Assembly: GCF_028201475.1 (NCBI RefSeq)
Contig: NZ_CP116384.1
Coordinates: forward strand, 1,426,001 to 1,490,000
DNA length: 64,000 nt
Direction of reading: 5' to 3'
From: Vibrio sp. SCSIO 43137
GTDB lineage: Bacteria > Pseudomonadota > Gammaproteobacteria > Enterobacterales > Vibrionaceae
In this document: positions 63,702 to 64,000 of the stretch, one piece after another
How positions within the stretch are numbered: position 1 is the first letter of the stretch
Layout of the letters: each line of letters begins with the position of its first letter
Position numbers and translations under genes: made by a program
The notes under the pieces: generated by a model
What the model was told of the DNA's origin: nothing
The model's input: only the letters and a program-made list of their open reading frames with translations
The model's database searches: none

Positions 63702-64000
63702 TTACGACTCACTCATCAATGTTCTGTATTTCATTTGGTCCTGATACATCTCCAGGAAGACACGGTACTTGGCATCATGAAATGCTTTGCGGCTGGTATC
63801 CGGAGATACACGTCCACCCTCTCTTCCCATACTCTGTACCGCCTCACTCAGGCTCGGGTACACACCACTTGCAGTAGCACCTAACATGGCTGCGCCTAAA
63901 ATGACCGCTTCAGGCTCTTTAGGTAACACAACGTCACATCCGGTGATGTCGGCGTGCTCTCTCAGCCAGAGCGGGTTCTTGGTTCCGCCGCCACACATGG
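63702..64000 (-). CDS. FGGY-family carbohydrate kinase (partial, N-terminus beyond window)
   Basis: The C-terminal 99 residues are present: MCGGGTKNPLWLREHADITG, VVLPKEPEAVILGAAMLGATASGVYPSLSEAVQSM and DAKYRVFLEMYQDQMKYR. This is the C-terminal ATPase part of the D-ribulokinase-like FGGY type. The gene runs off the right edge. It is the first gene of the sugar run and probably phosphorylates the ketose made by the isomerase. Confidence 0.86.
   Translation of the reverse strand, partial: MCGGGTKNPLWLREHADITGCDVVLPKEPEAVILGAAMLGATASGVYPSLSEAVQSMGREGGRVSPDTSRKAFHDAKYRVFLEMYQDQMKYRTLMSES

Overview
The window looks like a Vibrionaceae chromosome (marine gammaproteobacterium). Gene style, the rpmE2-rpmJ2 pair behind a Fur/Zur-like site, the E. 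coli-type hipBA module and mixed moderate/low-GC composition all fit. This is inferred from protein character, not from a database match. No rRNA, tRNA, CRISPR array or complete insertion sequence was seen.

Left part (1-12.6 kb): a HEAT-repeat protein, a Cache/PAS histidine kinase and an NtrC-type sigma-54 activator (cut by the window edge) run leftward. Diverging from them is a periplasmic redox operon: two di-heme cytochrome c peroxidase-family proteins, a Tat-exported Rieske protein and an AioA-like molybdopterin oxidoreductase, followed by a small cytochrome c. Gene content matches the iodate reductase (idrABP1P2) type better than arsenite oxidase. A clear sigma-54 (-24/-12) promoter with upstream dyads precedes the operon, so the adjacent kinase/activator pair probably controls it.

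12.6-33 kb: metabolic and regulatory genes. These include an Asp/Glu racemase-family protein, an epoxide-hydrolase-like enzyme with a WYL regulator, and a transglutaminase-like gene broken by an in-frame stop. They are followed by a LuxR-solo/ALDH/TctCBA/Usp/FAD-oxidoreductase/cupin catabolic cluster, a hipBA module with three evenly phased operators, a LysE exporter, and an AraC gene broken by an in-frame stop.

33-47 kb: housekeeping-like genes (HAD phosphatase, EamA exporter, DNA glycosylase, Ada, GNAT, MocA) mixed with accessory genes. The accessory genes are a RES toxin with a long Xre-type antitoxin, an orphan mobile mystery protein A with paired operators, a 612-residue protein with a PD-(D/E)XK nuclease domain, a small gene with a decayed copy 7 kb away, a hairpin-rich non-coding stretch, and an AT-rich KAP-type P-loop NTPase. 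This is the most island-like and defence-like part.

47-64 kb: RidA, a zinc-ribbon protein and a YbhGFSR-type ABC export operon whose last permease has an in-frame amber codon. Next come a hicB remnant module between 17-bp direct repeats, alternative ribosomal proteins L31/L36, a LysE exporter, a GlxA-like regulator and a chemoreceptor. The window ends with a sugar ABC importer plus FucU, a fucose-isomerase-like enzyme and an FGGY kinase (cut by the right edge). Three otherwise intact genes carry single in-frame stop codons, each explainable by one C-to-T change in a Gln codon.
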